Positions 32,588-41,779 of a stretch of 64,000 nucleotides of DNA are shown one piece after another. Every line of letters begins with the position of its first letter. Position 1 is the first letter of the stretch. Origin of the DNA: Mesorhizobium metallidurans STM 2683 (lineage in GTDB: Bacteria > Pseudomonadota > Alphaproteobacteria > Rhizobiales > Rhizobiaceae); NCBI RefSeq assembly GCF_000350085.1, contig NZ_CAUM01000040.1, forward strand, positions 1 to 64,000, read 5' to 3'. Below the pieces are notes generated by a model. It made no database searches. It had not been told where the DNA came from and saw only the letters and a list, made by a program, of their open reading frames with translations. A program made the translations under genes and the position numbers.

Positions 32588-32765
32588 GCGGTTTTCTGCG
32601 CTTCCGATGCTCACGGACCCAGCGCATGACCCCGGAAACCGAAATCGGTTTCCGGAAAGGATCATGCGCAATTCGAAGTGTTAGAGCGTCCTTTGCGCGT
32701 CCATTGGACGCGCGGCGCTCTAATGTCCGCTCCGCTTCGGTTCTCGAAAACCACGCCATCCGCCT
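32588..32765. repeat. Family C repeat nested in a family D element
   Basis: Family D arms (GCGGTTTTCTGCGCTTCCGA...CTCACGGAC on the left, GTCCGCTCCGC...GGTTCTCGAAAACCACGCC on the right) are split by a family C block at about 32622-32726: GCGCATGACCCCGGAAACCG through CGTCCTTTGCGCGTCCATTG to CGCGGCGCTCTAA. The uninterrupted D element is at 52760-52850 and a free C copy is at 58925-59033. The 342 bp between the TPM and GNAT genes hold this and little else. Confidence 0.75.
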
Positions 32766-32891
32766 CGGCAGAGCGCGTTTTCAGACAGGCTCTTCCTTTG
32801 CCTTCAACGTCGTCATCACCTGTGCGAAAGCATGACGCCTGTCGACCGGACTCTTTGCAATCGGGCGATGCGGGTTTATGGTTAACAAATC

Positions 32892-33398
32892 ATGAACACA
32901 CTAAGCATCGACATCAGGAAAGCCGAACCGCGCGACGCAGGCGCCATCGCCGACGTGCACCAGCAGGCCTGGAACGGCGCCTATGCCGGCATCATTCCGC
33001 ATCGCACGCTGACATCGATGATCAACCGCCGCGGCGCCGACTGGTGGGCGAATGCCATCCGCCGCGCCGCCACCGTGCTGGTCGTCGAGATCGGCGGCAA
33101 GATCGCCGGCTATGCCACGATCGGGAAGAACCGGGCGCGCGAACTCCGGCAGCAGGGCGAGATCTACGAACTTTACCTGCGCCCGGAATATCAGGGCATC
33201 GGGCTCGGCAGCCGGCTGTTCTCGGCCGCACGGGCGCGACTGGCCGACCACGGCCTGAAAGGTATGGTGGTGTGGGCGCTGGAGGACAACCAGAACGCCC
33301 TCGCCTTCTATGCCGGCGCCGGCGGCCGCGACGTCGCCGAAGGCGTCGAGGTCTTCGAGCAGAAGGCGCTGAAGAAGGTCGCTTTCGTCTGGGAATGA
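32892..33398 (+). CDS. GNAT family N-acetyltransferase
   Basis: The 168-residue protein has the GNAT fold order: IDIRKAEPRDAGAIADVHQQ at the start, the acetyl-CoA-binding motif A as LYLRPEYQGIGLGSRLFSAA near residue 94, and motif B as ALEDNQNALAFYAGAGGRDV near 124. It transfers an acetyl group from acetyl-CoA to an unknown amine. The ATG at 32892 has no strong Shine-Dalgarno. It stands alone. Confidence 0.88.
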   Translation: MNTLSIDIRKAEPRDAGAIADVHQQAWNGAYAGIIPHRTLTSMINRRGADWWANAIRRAATVLVVEIGGKIAGYATIGKNRARELRQQGEIYELYLRPEYQGIGLGSRLFSAARARLADHGLKGMVVWALEDNQNALAFYAGAGGRDVAEGVEVFEQKALKKVAFVWE

Positions 33399-33509
33399 CA
33401 GTCAGGCGGCTTCGCCGTCGATGATTCCATACAATTTCAGCACTATTGCCGCATTGCACCATGCGGCTTCGCCCGCTATCGGTCTCCAATCGAGAGAGGG
33501 ACCAAAGCC

Positions 33510-34043
33510 ATGCGTATCGAAGCCATAGCCACCGGTAAGAACCCGCCCGAGGACGTCAACGTCATCATCGAGGTGCCGATCGGCGGCGAGCCGATCAAAT
33601 ACGAGATGGACAAGGAGGCCGGCACGCTGTTCGTCGACCGCTTCCTGCACACCTCGATGCGCTATCCCGGCAATTACGGTTTCGTGCCGCACACGCTGTC
33701 GGGCGACGGCGACCCGATCGACGTGCTGGTCTGCAACACGCGCGCGCTGGTGCCGGGTTGCGTCATCAATGTGCGGCCGATCGGCGTGCTGATCATGGAA
33801 GACAATGCCGGGCAGGACGAGAAGATTATCGCGGTGCCGTCGCCCAAGCTGACGCTGCGTTACGAGAACGTCACCGAATACACCCAACTGCCCGATATCA
33901 CGCGCCAGCAGGTGCAGCACTTCTTCGAGCACTACAAGGATCTCGAACCCGGCAAATGGGTCAAGATCGAGGGCTGGCACGACGCCGCCTACGCCAAGAA
34001 GATGATCGTCGAGGCGATCGAGCGGGCGAAGAAAAACAAGTAG
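33510..34043 (+). CDS. ppa: Inorganic pyrophosphatase
   Basis: The 177-residue protein is a family I soluble pyrophosphatase that hydrolyses pyrophosphate to phosphate in the cytoplasm. It contains [40 protein letters not shown] with the magnesium-binding acid cluster near residue 66-70, and the [15 protein letters not shown] block near 147. Length is standard for hexameric bacterial enzymes. The gene is monocistronic. Confidence 0.96.
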   Translation: MRIEAIATGKNPPEDVNVIIEVPIGGEPIKYEMDKEAGTLFVDRFLHTSMRYPGNYGFVPHTLSGDGDPIDVLVCNTRALVPGCVINVRPIGVLIMEDNAGQDEKIIAVPSPKLTLRYENVTEYTQLPDITRQQVQHFFEHYKDLEPGKWVKIEGWHDAAYAKKMIVEAIERAKKNK

Positions 34044-34099
34044 GCGAAGCGCTTTCCAAGCGTTAAGGCGGCGCGAAAAATTTCGAGACGTCGGCGGGA

Positions 34100-34270
34100 C
34101 AGCGCCCCCCTTGCCCTACCGGGCATCTCCCCCACTTGGGGGGAGATTGGCAGCTTCGCCGCCCCGTCTCTCCTTCAGCGTTGGAGATTGGCGAAAGCCA
34201 AGATGACAGCCGATCTCCCTCCTTGTGGGGGAGATGTCCGGCAGGACAGAGGGGGGCGTGAAGGATCGCC
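34100..34270. repeat. Palindromic intergenic element, family A
   Basis: AGCGCCCCCCTTGCCCTACC at the left and GACAGAGGGGGGCGTGAAGG at the right bracket inner CTCCCCCACTTGGGGGGAG and CTCCTTGTGGGGGAG hairpins with a GCGTTGGAGATTGGCGAAA centre, as at 6506-6690. It fills the first part of the gap after the pyrophosphatase gene. Confidence 0.85.
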
Positions 34271-34557
34271 GAAGGGCGGCCCATTGCTACGCTCTTCCTC
34301 ACCACCACTAATCCGAAGTTTGCGCTCGCGAGACAAGCAACTGCTTGATTTGATTCGCGTATCTGAAAAGTGGGTTTTCCGCTACTGGACACACCCCCCA
34401 CTGGCATCAACGAACGTTTTCAGCCGAATCGAATCACAAATTGGCCGAGGTGTGAAGGGCGAAATGGACAGAGACATGGACACTTCTCAAAAGCGATTTT
34501 CGGCCCAACCGACTCAAAAGATTCAGCTTTCAGCGGTTTAGGGCCGCGAACTTCGGA
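34271..34557. other. Intergenic stretch without a recognised gene
   Basis: The rest of the gap after the family A element holds only very short frames without Shine-Dalgarno sequences. It is less GC-rich than its surroundings to the eye. No tRNA-like, promoter-like or repeat structure is convincing. Confidence 0.4.
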
Positions 34558-35148
34558 CTAATTGTCGACGCGGCCGAAAGAGGGTACGTCGCCGACCGTC
34601 ACGCTCATGTCCTTGCCGCAGGCAAAGCCGCGCGCCTTCTCGTCGGCGAGCTTGCGCGCCTCATCGTTGGCCGCGGGATTGCCGGTGGCCAGCACCAGAC
34701 CGACCGTGCAGCCGTCATACTTCTCCGGCTGGGAGACCTTGGCGACGACCAGTACCTCGGTCGATTTGCTCTCGTCCTCGGGATTGCTGATCGAGCGGCG
34801 GTGGATGACCGCGAAAGGAACGGCACGGTCGCCATTCGTCTCGATGCGCCATTCGAGCCTGGGTCCGGCCGAATTGAAGCCGACGAAGCTTTCCCAGACC
34901 GTGGTCATGTCGCTGGAGGGAAAACCGTAGAACAGCGATTCGCGGGCATCGTCGTAAGCGATCAGCACGGGGTAGCCGCGATAGCCCGAACAGGTGAGGC
35001 TCGCCCAGTCGCCCTCGCCTTCCTCGGCCTGCGCATAAGTCACGCAGTCCTTCTTTGAATCGAGATCGGTATAGGCGCTGGATATGTCGCCGGCCTGAGC
35101 GGCGTTACAGAAGCCGGCGAAGGCTAGCGGGATCAAAAGAGCGCGCAT
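34558..35148 (-). CDS. Exported hypothetical protein
   Basis: The 196-residue protein has a short signal peptide (MRALLIPLAFAGFCNAAQAG, cleavage near residue 19). The mature part has cysteines at about 35, 53, 147 and 178 that could form two disulfides, and blocks SLTCSGYRGYPVLIAYDDAR and YDGCTVGLVLATGNPAANDE. I do not recognise a named family. It is probably periplasmic. It is flanked by the gap after ppa and the TetR gene with no operon partner. Confidence 0.65.
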   Translation of the reverse strand: MRALLIPLAFAGFCNAAQAGDISSAYTDLDSKKDCVTYAQAEEGEGDWASLTCSGYRGYPVLIAYDDARESLFYGFPSSDMTTVWESFVGFNSAGPRLEWRIETNGDRAVPFAVIHRRSISNPEDESKSTEVLVVAKVSQPEKYDGCTVGLVLATGNPAANDEARKLADEKARGFACGKDMSVTVGDVPSFGRVDN

Positions 35149-35261
35149 GACGGACGTCTCCCTTGCTGACGTCTTCGTTTCGGGCCGCCGCAGCGTATCG
35201 TCAAATTCCGGGGTGGCCTAGAACAAGTCAGGCTGCTCTGAGCGATCTGGTAAACGGAACG

Positions 35262-35867
35262 CTATTTCTTCAGGCTTGCTTCGATCAAGAGATCGGCGTT
35301 GCGGGCGACCGATTGCGCCGGTCCGCCGAGCCCGAACAACTGGCCGCTGATATAGGCGCCCTCGATCAGGAGCAGCAGCCCATCGCCCAGCGTGTCGGGG
35401 TCGCGCGCGCCCATCGCGCCTGCCATCACGCGCAATCGGCGCCGCAATTCCTGCTTGTTGGCCTCGCTCACGATGCGGGCGGGGTGGCCGTGTTCGGGAT
35501 ACTCGACCGCCGCATTGGTCATGCCGCAGCCACGATAGCCGGGCTTCTGCGTGCGCTTGCCGATACGGGTCAGGAAGGCCGCAATCTGCGCGCGCGGATC
35601 GCCGGGATGGGAGTCCACCGCCTCGTCGAAACGCTCCCAGAATTCGAGGTCGTATTGCCTGAGATAGGAGGCGGCCAGCTCGTCCTTGGACGGAAAGCTG
35701 CGGTAGAGGCTGGGCTTGGTGACGCCGGCACGCTTGACGATCTCATCGACGCCGATCGCCCTGATGCCTTGCCGGTAGAACAGGTCACGCGCCACGCGCA
35801 GAATCTTCTCTCCGGCACGAGGCGGTGTCACTTCATCCGGGTTGATGGTTGGTTCAATGCTTTTCAT
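35262..35867 (-). CDS. TetR/AcrR family transcriptional regulator
   Basis: The 201-residue protein has an N-terminal TetR helix-turn-helix (ILRVARDLFYRQGIRAIGVD, IVKRAGVTKPSLYRSFPSKD at about residues 22-62) and a C-terminal ligand domain ending with a GDGLLLLIEGAYISGQLFG helix. It is divergent from the MFS gene at 35948, and the spacer carries two inverted copies of one operator-like motif, so it very likely represses that transporter and perhaps itself until a ligand binds. Confidence 0.9.
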   Translation of the reverse strand: MKSIEPTINPDEVTPPRAGEKILRVARDLFYRQGIRAIGVDEIVKRAGVTKPSLYRSFPSKDELAASYLRQYDLEFWERFDEAVDSHPGDPRAQIAAFLTRIGKRTQKPGYRGCGMTNAAVEYPEHGHPARIVSEANKQELRRRLRVMAGAMGARDPDTLGDGLLLLIEGAYISGQLFGLGGPAQSVARNADLLIEASLKK

Positions 35868-35888
35868 GGTCGATATGCCGTGGCCTGC

Positions 35889-35945
35889 TTGACAGTGTTA
35901 CCGATCGGTACGTATACCTGAGCAAGTGCAACGTACCGGTCAGTA
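35889..35945 (+). promoter_or_regulatory. MFS promoter with two TetR operator-like sites
   Basis: TTGACA (35889-35894) and TATACC (35913-35918), 18 bases apart, form a probable promoter for the MFS gene. TACCGATCGGTA (35899-35910) sits between the two hexamers. A second site, TACCGGTCAGTA (35934-35945), is the same motif in the opposite direction: both read GTTACYGAYCGGTACGT on their respective strands. Repressor bound here would block RNA polymerase directly. Confidence 0.7.
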
Positions 35946-35947
35946 AC

Positions 35948-37231
35948 ATGATAGCCCGATCCCGCCCCTTTGGCCAGCGCTACGCCTTCGTCGTGGTCGC
36001 CGTCATTTTCCTCTGCCTGCTGATCGCGGCGGGACTTCGGTCGGCGCCAGCCGTCATGATGCTGCCGCTGGAGGAAAGCTTCGGCTGGCGGCGCGATGTC
36101 GTCTCGCTCGCCGCTGCCATCGGCATCTTCCTCTACGGCCTGACCGGACCGTTTGCCGCGGCGCTGATGGAACGGATCGGGCTGCGCCGCACGCTGCTTG
36201 CAGCCCTGCTGCTGATGTCGGGCTCGACCGCGCTCAGCCTGCTGATGACCAAGCCGTGGCACCTGTTTCTGACCTGGGGCGTCTTTTCCGGCGTCGGTTC
36301 GGGTGCTGTCGCCACCGTGCTTGGCGCCACCATCGTCAATCGCTGGTTCAAGACCAATCGCGGCCTGGTGATGGGGTTGATGTCGGCCTCCAGCGCCACC
36401 GGCCTGCTGGTGTTCATGCCGCTTCTCGCATCGCTGGCCCAGTCGGGCAGCTGGAAGCCGGTCGCCATCGCCATTGCGGTCGCCACCGCCGCTCTTGTGC
36501 CGCTGGTCTATATGCTGGTGCCGGAGCGCCCGGCCGCGATCGGCATGGTGCGCTATGGCGCCGATTTGGATGACGTGCCGCCGACGCCGCCGGCCGCGCA
36601 AGGCAATTTCCTGACGCACACGCTCACCACATTGCGGCGCGCCGCCGGCACCCGCGTGTTCTGGTACCTGTTTGCCACTTTCTTCGTCTGCGGCTTCACC
36701 ACCAACGGTCTGGTCGGCACGCATCTGATCGCCTTTTGCGGCGATATGGGCATCGGCGAGGTGCAGGCCGCCGGCCTGCTGTCGTTGATGGGCATATTCG
36801 ACTTGATCGGCACGACGCTGTCGGGCTGGCTCACCGATCGCTACGATCCGCGAAAATTGCTCGGCGTCTATTACGCGATCCGCGGCCTGTCGCTGATCTA
36901 TCTGCCCTATTCCGGCTTCTCGGCGACCAGCCTGATCGTCTTCGCCGTGCTCTACGGACTGGACTGGATCGCGACCGTGCCGCCGACGCTGAGGCTCTCC
37001 AACGAGGCGTTCGGCGACCGCAGCGGGCCGATCGTCTTCGGCTGGATCGTAGCCGGCCATCAGGTCGGGGCGGCAACCGCCGCTCTCTTCGGCGGCACGA
37101 TGCGCGAACTGCAAGGCAATTACGAACTGGCTTTCCTGATTGCCGGGATGACCGCGATTGCAGCGGCCTGCATCTCGCTGCTGATCAACACCGGTAAGCC
37201 GGCCTTCGACCCGGAACCGCAAGCGGCTTGA
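35948..37231 (+). CDS. Major facilitator superfamily transporter
   Basis: The 427-residue protein starts MIARSRPFGQRYAFVVVAVI and has twelve predicted helices, with the MFS loop 2-3 motif as GPFAAALMERIGLRRTLLAA near residue 66 and a second-half copy DLIGTTLSGWLTDRYDPRKL near 281. Members with this layout are exporters or monocarboxylate/oxalate-type porters; the substrate is unknown. ATG 35948 follows directly on the second operator. Control by the divergent TetR protein is expected. Confidence 0.88.
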   Translation: MIARSRPFGQRYAFVVVAVIFLCLLIAAGLRSAPAVMMLPLEESFGWRRDVVSLAAAIGIFLYGLTGPFAAALMERIGLRRTLLAALLLMSGSTALSLLMTKPWHLFLTWGVFSGVGSGAVATVLGATIVNRWFKTNRGLVMGLMSASSATGLLVFMPLLASLAQSGSWKPVAIAIAVATAALVPLVYMLVPERPAAIGMVRYGADLDDVPPTPPAAQGNFLTHTLTTLRRAAGTRVFWYLFATFFVCGFTTNGLVGTHLIAFCGDMGIGEVQAAGLLSLMGIFDLIGTTLSGWLTDRYDPRKLLGVYYAIRGLSLIYLPYSGFSATSLIVFAVLYGLDWIATVPPTLRLSNEAFGDRSGPIVFGWIVAGHQVGAATAALFGGTMRELQGNYELAFLIAGMTAIAAACISLLINTGKPAFDPEPQAA

Positions 37232-37236
37232 GGTGT

Positions 37237-37430
37237 GCTGATATTCAGGTGAGGCCGGCCTGCAAACGGCGGGTTCCTGCGCTTCCGGTGCTCACGTACC
37301 CAAAAGTACGCTCCGCTCCGGCCTTCGCCGGCCGAAGCACTCATGGGCGCCCTATGAAGGCTACGGCCGGCGTAGGCCGGTTCTCGGAAACCACCATTTT
37401 CGGCTCGGCCTGACCTGAATCTCAACACAC
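37237..37430. repeat. Mosaic element: family E ends around family D
   Basis: The outer ends TGATATTCAGGTGAGGCCGG and CGGCCTGACCTGAATCTCAA are inverted (family E). Inside are the family D arms (TTCCTGCGCTTCCGGTGCTC...CTCCGCTCCGG and GGTTCTCGGAAACCACCATT), and these are split again by a ~55 bp GC-rich block (CCTTCGCCGGCCGAAGCACT to GGCGTAGGCCGG, about 37320-37380). It occupies most of the gap between the MFS and phoD genes. Confidence 0.75.
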
Positions 37431-37593
37431 CTTCGCGGCCGAAACTTCAAAAGGGTGACCTGATGACGGGCTGCCCCGTTCGCATGACGTTTTCTGCCTG
37501 TCGATTGTAACGAAACCTTCATGATTTCGAGATGCGGCTGAAACATTGAGGCCGGACCTTGGTGGCGACGTTCAAGCCATCCAGGAGACAGCC

Positions 37594-39162
37594 ATGAACA
37601 AGATTTCACGCCGCGCTTTCGTCACCTCGGCCAGCGCCGTTGGCCTCGTCGGCGCCTCGGGGCTTGCGCTTCCCTATTATTCCCGCGCCAGCCAGCGACC
37701 GGCTTTCACCCATGGCGTCCAGTCCGGCGATATCGATGAAACCAGCGGCATGGTCTGGACGCGCACCGACCGCCCGTCGCGCGTCATGTTCGAAGTGTCG
37801 TCGACTGAGAATTTCGCCAATGCCACCCGCCTTGCGCCGCTCGATACGTCGCCGGCGAGCGATTATACGGTGAAACGGCTGCTCACCGACCTCGCCGCCG
37901 ATCAGGATATCTTCTACCGCATGATTGCGGCCGATCTCGCCGACATCAACGCCGTCTCCGAGCCGATCGTCGGCCGCTTCCGCACGGCGCCGGCCTCCAA
38001 GCGCGATATCAAGTTTGCCTGGTCGGGCGACACCGCCGGCCAGGGCTGGGGCATCGACGAGACCGGCATGAAGACCTACGCCACGATCGGCAAGCATGCG
38101 CCCGATTTCTTCCTGCATTCCGGCGACACCATCTATGCCGACGGCGCGATGAAGGACGAGGTCGATCTGCCCGGCGGCGGCAAGTGGAAGAACGTCGTTC
38201 TGATCGACGGCAAGCGCAAGGTCGCCGAGACGCTGGAGGAGTACAGAGACCAGTGGAAATACAACATGATGGACAGACACGTGCTGGGCTTGAGCGCCAT
38301 CTGTCCGACCTTCTACCAGTGGGACGACCATGAGGTTCTGAACAACTGGTCGGATTCAAAGGATCTCAGCACCGACGACCGCTACAGCGAAAAATCCATC
38401 CATGTGCTGGCCGCCCGCGCGGCGCGCGCCTTCCACGAGATGACGACGATCCGCTACGAGCCATCAGAACCTGGCCGCGTCTATCGCAAGATCGCCTACG
38501 GGCCGCTGCTCGACGTGTTCTTCCTCGACATGCGCTCCTATCGCGGCGCCAACGGCCCGGGCATGCAGGATACGATGACGCCGCAATCGCGCATACTCGG
38601 CGAGCGGCAGACGAAATGGCTGAAGCGCGAGCTGGCAAACTCCAAGGCGACCTGGAAGATCATCGCCGCCGACATGCCGCTCGGCCTCATCGTCTGGAAC
38701 GACGCCACCAAGAAGGCCGGCGCCGAAGCGGTCAGCAATGGCGACAATGGTGCGCCAAAGGGTCGCGAGCTCGAGATCGCCGACCTGCTGCGCTACATCA
38801 AGAACGCCAGCATCGACAACACCGTGTGGCTGACCGCCGACGTGCATTACACGGCGGCGCATTACTACAATCCCGACAAGGCGCGGTTCCAGGAGTTCAA
38901 TCCGTTCTGGGAATTCGTCTCCGGCCCGATCCATGCCGGCACCTTCGGTCCCAATGATTTCGACATGACCTTCGGGCCGGAGCTGAAATTCATCAAGGCG
39001 CCGACCGCCGAGCAGGGCCAGAACCTGCCGCCGTCGGCCGGCCTTCAGTTCTTCGGCCTTGTCGACATCGATGGCGCCACCGAGCAGATGACGGTGCGGC
39101 TGATGGATCGCGACGACAACGAACTCTACAAGGTCACGCTCGACCCGGTGCGGTCGGCGTGA
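37594..39162 (+). CDS. phoD: Alkaline phosphatase D family protein
   Basis: The 522-residue protein is a PhoD-type metallophosphatase that releases phosphate from phosphodiesters or monoesters in the periplasm. It has a twin-arginine signal (MNKISRRAFVTSASAVGLVG), the N-terminal PhoD domain (FTHGVQSGDIDETSGMVWTR near 37), and metal-binding blocks KFAWSGDTAGQGW near 139, FFLHSGDTIYADG near 170, YQWDDHEVLNNW near 241 and LTADVHYTAAHYY near 412. CAGGAGA precedes the ATG. No Pho box was recognised, although the region upstream is occupied by a repeat. Confidence 0.92.
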   Translation: MNKISRRAFVTSASAVGLVGASGLALPYYSRASQRPAFTHGVQSGDIDETSGMVWTRTDRPSRVMFEVSSTENFANATRLAPLDTSPASDYTVKRLLTDLAADQDIFYRMIAADLADINAVSEPIVGRFRTAPASKRDIKFAWSGDTAGQGWGIDETGMKTYATIGKHAPDFFLHSGDTIYADGAMKDEVDLPGGGKWKNVVLIDGKRKVAETLEEYRDQWKYNMMDRHVLGLSAICPTFYQWDDHEVLNNWSDSKDLSTDDRYSEKSIHVLAARAARAFHEMTTIRYEPSEPGRVYRKIAYGPLLDVFFLDMRSYRGANGPGMQDTMTPQSRILGERQTKWLKRELANSKATWKIIAADMPLGLIVWNDATKKAGAEAVSNGDNGAPKGRELEIADLLRYIKNASIDNTVWLTADVHYTAAHYYNPDKARFQEFNPFWEFVSGPIHAGTFGPNDFDMTFGPELKFIKAPTAEQGQNLPPSAGLQFFGLVDIDGATEQMTVRLMDRDDNELYKVTLDPVRSA

Positions 39163-39198
39163 GGGCACGGGTCATCCTGTAGGACCAGCAGCGTCGCG

Positions 39199-39370
39199 CT
39201 GCCCCTCATTGCCCTGCCGGGCATTTCTCCCCGTAAACGGGGGAGAAATCAGCTTGCATCGAAGATTTCGCCAATCGCGAACGTTGCAGAAGGAGGGTCG
39301 ACATTGCGCGCAGCGGGCTTCTCCCCGTTTACGGGGAGAAGGTGCCGGCAGGCGGATGAGGGGCCGCGCC
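39199..39370. repeat. Palindromic element, divergent family A
   Basis: CCTCATTGCCCTGCCGGGCA and the inverse GTGCCGGCAGGCGGATGAGG form the ends; TTCTCCCCGTAAACGGGGGA and TTCTCCCCGTTTACGGGGAG form two inner hairpins; the centre has TTCGCCAATCGCGAACGTTG. The plan equals family A but the sequence has drifted, so it is a subfamily. Confidence 0.75.
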
Positions 39371-39410
39371 GGCGTCGACAAGATTCAGGAACAATGTGCC
39401 GAAAGCAGTC

Positions 39411-39692
39411 TTAATCCGGGTAGCAGACGGTCGGAATCTTGGGCCACACCGCGCTGTCGCAGCCGGCGGCCTGCTGCTTCTGTTTGAAAGAGGCGCTGAC
39501 CGGCCCGGTCACCACCGGGTCGACGCCATAGGGGGCGTCGGCGAAAAGCCGCTCGGCCGTCCGCGTGCCGGACTTCAGGGCAGCGCTCGCATCCTCGACC
39601 GTCGCAGCCGACTGCGCCGCACCCGCCGCGAGAATCACGGCGAGGGCTGCCCATGCCAGGATCGGACGCAATCTGCTGAGTGGATCTATCAT
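39411..39692 (-). CDS. Exported hypothetical protein
   Basis: The 93-residue product starts [20 protein letters not shown] and has a signal peptide with a probable cleavage after AQSA near residue 29. The mature part, about 64 residues, ends with [19 protein letters not shown] and its two cysteines could pair. No family is recognised. The start at 39692 gives a normal signal peptide, whereas the longer frame (39746) would add a non-signal extension. It is divergent from typA. Confidence 0.6.
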   Translation of the reverse strand: MIDPLSRLRPILAWAALAVILAAGAAQSAATVEDASAALKSGTRTAERLFADAPYGVDPVVTGPVSASFKQKQQAAGCDSAVWPKIPTVCYPD

Positions 39693-39893
39693 GAAAATTG
39701 AACTGCTCGGAGCACGTACGGTTCCGCCTTGGTTAACAAAAAACATTTGACACGAAGAGGCTTAAGAATTGGTGACCAAATATTTGGTGACGAGCCTCCT
39801 CTTTCGCAAATGCGAAAAACCCTGTATGAGCCGCGCAACCGAAAGAGGCGGCGCCTTTTGGCCTGCTGCCTGCAACGCTCCCGAGACCAGAAC

Positions 39894-41723
39894 ATGAAAA
39901 TTCGTAATATCGCGATCATCGCGCACGTCGACCATGGAAAAACCACCCTCGTCGACCAGCTTTTGAAGCAGTCCGGCTCCTTCCGAGACAACCAGCGCGT
40001 CGCCGAGCGCGCCATGGATTCCAACGACCTCGAAAAGGAACGCGGCATCACCATCCTGGCCAAGGCGACCTCGGTCGACTGGAAGGACACCCGCATCAAC
40101 ATCGTCGACACGCCTGGCCACGCCGATTTCGGCGGTGAGGTCGAGCGCATCCTGTCGATGGTGGATTCGGCCATCGTGCTGGTCGACGCCGCCGAGGGGC
40201 CGATGCCGCAGACCAAGTTCGTCGTCGGCAAGGCGCTCAAGGTCGGCCTGAAGCCGATCGTCGTCATCAACAAGATCGACCGGCCGGATGCCCGCCATGT
40301 CGAGGTGGTCAACGAAGTGTTCGACCTGTTTGCCGCACTCGACGCCACCGACGAGCAGCTCGACTTCCCGATCCTCTACGGTTCGGGCCGCGACGGCTGG
40401 GTCTCGGAGAACCCCGAAGGTCCGAAGGACGAGGGCCTGGCGCCGCTGTTCGACCTCGTCATCAAGCATGTGCCGGCGCCGACCGTGCATCCCGGCCCGT
40501 TCCGCATGATCGGCACCATCCTGGAAGCCAATCCCTTCCTCGGCCGCATCATCACCGGCCGCATCGAGAGCGGCACGCTGAAATCCAACCAGGCGGTCAA
40601 GGTGTTGCACCATGACGGCACCCAGATCGAAACCGGCCGTGTCTCGAAGATCCTCGCCTTCCGCGGGCTCGAGCGCCAGCCGATCGACGAAGCGCAGGCG
40701 GGCGATATCGTCGCCATCGCCGGCCTGTCGAAAGGCACGGTCGCAGACACGTTCTGCGACCCGGCCGTGAGCGAGCCGCTGCATGCGCAGCCGATCGATC
40801 CGCCGACGGTGACCATGTCTTTCCTGGTCAACGACAGCCCGCTGGCCGGCACCGAAGGCGACAAGGTGACCAGCCGCGTCATCCGCGACCGCCTGCTGCG
40901 CGAAGCCGAGGGCAATGTCGCGCTGAAGATCGAGGAATCGCCCGACAAGGATTCCTTCTTCGTCTCCGGCCGCGGCGAATTGCAGCTGGCCGTGCTGATC
41001 GAGACGATGCGCCGCGAGGGCTTCGAGATCGCCGTGTCGCGGCCGCGCGTCGTCATGCAGAAGGGCGACAATGGCGAATTGCTGGAGCCGGTCGAGGAAG
41101 TCGTCATCGACGTCGACGAGGAGCATGCCGGCGTCGTCGTCCAGAAAATGTCGGAGCGCAAGGCCGAGATGGTCGAGCTGCGCCCGTCCGGCGGCAACCG
41201 CCAGCGCATCGTCTTCCACGCGCCGACGCGCGGCCTGATCGGCTACCAGTCGGAACTGTTGACCGATACGCGCGGCACCGCCGTGATGAACCGGCTGTTC
41301 CATGCCTATGAGCCCTACAAGGGCGAATTGCCGGGCCGCACCAACGGCGTGCTGATCTCCAACGAGCAGGGCGAGTCGGTGGCTTACGCCATGTGGAACC
41401 TGGAAGACCGCGGCCCGATGGTCATCGATCCGGGCGTCAAGGTCTATCAGGGCATGATCATCGGCATCCATAGCCGCGACAACGATCTCGAAGTGAATGT
41501 GCTGAAGGGCAAGAAGCTGACCAACATCCGTGCCGCCGGCAAGGACGAAGCGGTCAAGCTGACGCCGCCGATCCGCATGACGCTGGAGCGGGCGCTGGCC
41601 TGGATCCAGGACGACGAACTGGTCGAAGTGACGCCGAAGACCATCCGGCTGCGCAAGCTCTATCTCGACCCGAACGAGCGCAAGCGTTTCGAGAAGTCGG
41701 CCAAGGTGGTCGGCGCGGCTTAG
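39894..41723 (+). CDS. typA: Ribosome-associated GTPase TypA/BipA
   Basis: The 609-residue protein is a translational GTPase needed for ribosome assembly or translation under stress. G1 is AHVDHGKTT at residues 10-18, the switch region is [12 protein letters not shown] near 50, G3 [14 protein letters not shown] near 70, and G4 [10 protein letters not shown] near 124. The C-terminal TypA-specific domain includes [20 protein letters not shown] near 482. Length is standard. ATG 39894 is chosen because the family starts [16 protein letters not shown] strong terminator follows at 41750. Confidence 0.97.
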   Translation: MKIRNIAIIAHVDHGKTTLVDQLLKQSGSFRDNQRVAERAMDSNDLEKERGITILAKATSVDWKDTRINIVDTPGHADFGGEVERILSMVDSAIVLVDAAEGPMPQTKFVVGKALKVGLKPIVVINKIDRPDARHVEVVNEVFDLFAALDATDEQLDFPILYGSGRDGWVSENPEGPKDEGLAPLFDLVIKHVPAPTVHPGPFRMIGTILEANPFLGRIITGRIESGTLKSNQAVKVLHHDGTQIETGRVSKILAFRGLERQPIDEAQAGDIVAIAGLSKGTVADTFCDPAVSEPLHAQPIDPPTVTMSFLVNDSPLAGTEGDKVTSRVIRDRLLREAEGNVALKIEESPDKDSFFVSGRGELQLAVLIETMRREGFEIAVSRPRVVMQKGDNGELLEPVEEVVIDVDEEHAGVVVQKMSERKAEMVELRPSGGNRQRIVFHAPTRGLIGYQSELLTDTRGTAVMNRLFHAYEPYKGELPGRTNGVLISNEQGESVAYAMWNLEDRGPMVIDPGVKVYQGMIIGIHSRDNDLEVNVLKGKKLTNIRAAGKDEAVKLTPPIRMTLERALAWIQDDELVEVTPKTIRLRKLYLDPNERKRFEKSAKVVGAA

Positions 41724-41749
41724 GCTTTTTTCTCCGGAACAATTATCGA

Positions 41750-41776
41750 GGGAGGGAACACTGCTCCCTCCCTTTT
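41750..41776 (+). terminator. Rho-independent terminator of typA
   Basis: GGGAGGGA (41750-41757), a seven-base loop and TCCCTCCC (41765-41772) are followed by TTTT. It lies 27 bases after the typA stop and immediately before the 3' end of the convergent DUF1062 gene, so it may serve both. Confidence 0.85.
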
Positions 41777-41779
41777 GCT

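Noticed and set aside
39747..39769. Promoter of typA with TTGACA at 39747
   Set aside because: No acceptable -10 hexamer at 16-18 bases, so not listed.
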